6,205 nt of DNA from Bacteroidia bacterium. Its GTDB lineage: Bacteria; Bacteroidota; Bacteroidia; JABDFU01. Location: assembly GCA_020849195.1 (NCBI GenBank), contig JADLGT010000032.1:1-6205 (forward strand), given 5' to 3'. The notes beneath the pieces are model-generated. The model had not been told where the DNA came from, did no database searches, and saw only the letters and a program-made list of their open reading frames with translations. This document shows, in pieces, positions 5,964 through 6,205 of this stretch (position 1 is its first letter; each line of letters begins with the position of its first letter). The position numbers and the translations under genes were made by a program.

Positions 5964-6205
5964 CTAGGGTTTAATATGTGCAAACACTTGCTTGTTAAAA
6001 AGTTCGCCTTCGCCAAATAAAAACGTTGTTTCCATTGGAATGTAAAACAAAGGTAGATGGTGTATTGTTTCGGTAATTAACGATTTGCTCAAACGCATAC
6101 TGTCTTTTTCGGTAGTAATAATAATTTTATTTTTTGTGGTAATATTTTCAAACTGCCGGTTTAATTTTTTCAGTTCCGAAATTTTATATTGATGATGGTC
6201 GGGAT
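5964..6205 (-). CDS. lpxK: Tetraacyldisaccharide 4'-kinase, C-terminal fragment (5' part beyond right edge)
   Basis: LpxK phosphorylates the 4' position of the lipid A disaccharide 1-phosphate at the inner membrane to give lipid IVA. My own translation of the minus strand from the right edge gives 79 full residues ending at TAG (5964-5966). It begins PDHHQY, preceded by a codon ending in AT, which fits the family's [FY]-x-DH motif region; the conserved His there is reported as part of the catalytic dyad. Then come KIIITTEKDSMRL (a strongly typical TTEKD block), HHLPLFYIPMETTFLFG and a terminal FNKQVFAHIKP. LpxK proteins are about 330-360 aa, so most of the gene is outside. It converges on the lptC operon with a 69-bp gap. 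The truncation is caused by the window edge, not by mutation, as far as can be seen. Confidence 0.92.
   Translation of the reverse strand, partial: PDHHQYKISELKKLNRQFENITTKNKIIITTEKDSMRLSKSLITETIHHLPLFYIPMETTFLFGEGELFNKQVFAHIKP

Noticed and set aside
5825..6016. 63-codon minus-strand frame spanning the end of the DUF21/CBS gene and the end of lpxK
   Set aside because: Uses a different frame from lpxK, overlaps the conserved CorC/HlyC domain, and has no supporting features.
1..6205. Mobile element, CRISPR, defence or toxin-antitoxin system
   Set aside because: No transposase, integrase, terminal inverted repeats, regularly spaced repeats or defence-type domains were seen; the window is core housekeeping and envelope genes.

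Overview
This window comes from a member of the Bacteroidota (Bacteroidetes). The best evidence is the primary sigma factor: it is short (289 aa), lacks region 1.1, and carries the typical Bacteroidetes N-terminus. Supporting signs are TAnnTTTG-type -7 boxes, A-rich start contexts without Shine-Dalgarno sequences, a lipoprotein-type LptC and the gene order coaX - outer-membrane barrel - lptC - DUF21/CBS protein. I cannot place it below phylum level with confidence.

Layout. On the minus strand, 1-579 is the 5' part of rpe (ribulose-phosphate 3-epimerase; its C-terminus lies off the left edge). It is preceded by rpoD (714-1583), the housekeeping sigma factor. A good intrinsic terminator for rpoD sits between them. 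A 199-bp divergent intergenic region (1584-1782) separates rpoD from a plus-strand cluster. This spacer holds a perfect 8+8 bp palindrome, an 11-bp direct repeat and a -7-like box directly in front of coaX.

The plus-strand cluster (1783-5894) looks like one five-gene operon with overlaps or gaps of at most 14 nt: coaX (type III pantothenate kinase), an outer-membrane beta-barrel protein of unknown function, lptC (LPS export), a 71-aa two-helix membrane protein, and a DUF21/two-CBS/CorC-HlyC membrane protein. It converges on the C-terminal end of lpxK (lipid A 4'-kinase, minus strand, 5964-6205, cut by the right edge).

How the genes fit together. Most of the cluster concerns the cell envelope: LptC moves LPS, LpxK completes the lipid IVA core of LPS, and the barrel protein sits in the outer membrane. 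CoaX starts coenzyme A synthesis, which feeds the acyl donors for lipid A. Rpe (pentose phosphate pathway) and RpoD are general housekeeping functions.

I found no mobile element, CRISPR array, RNA gene or defence system. This is largely conserved core genome. The points worth a second look are small-scale: start sites that may be leaderless, unusual residues in the CoaX active-site loops, an in-frame two-gene junction with a forced TTG start, and possible regulatory repeats between rpoD and coaX.
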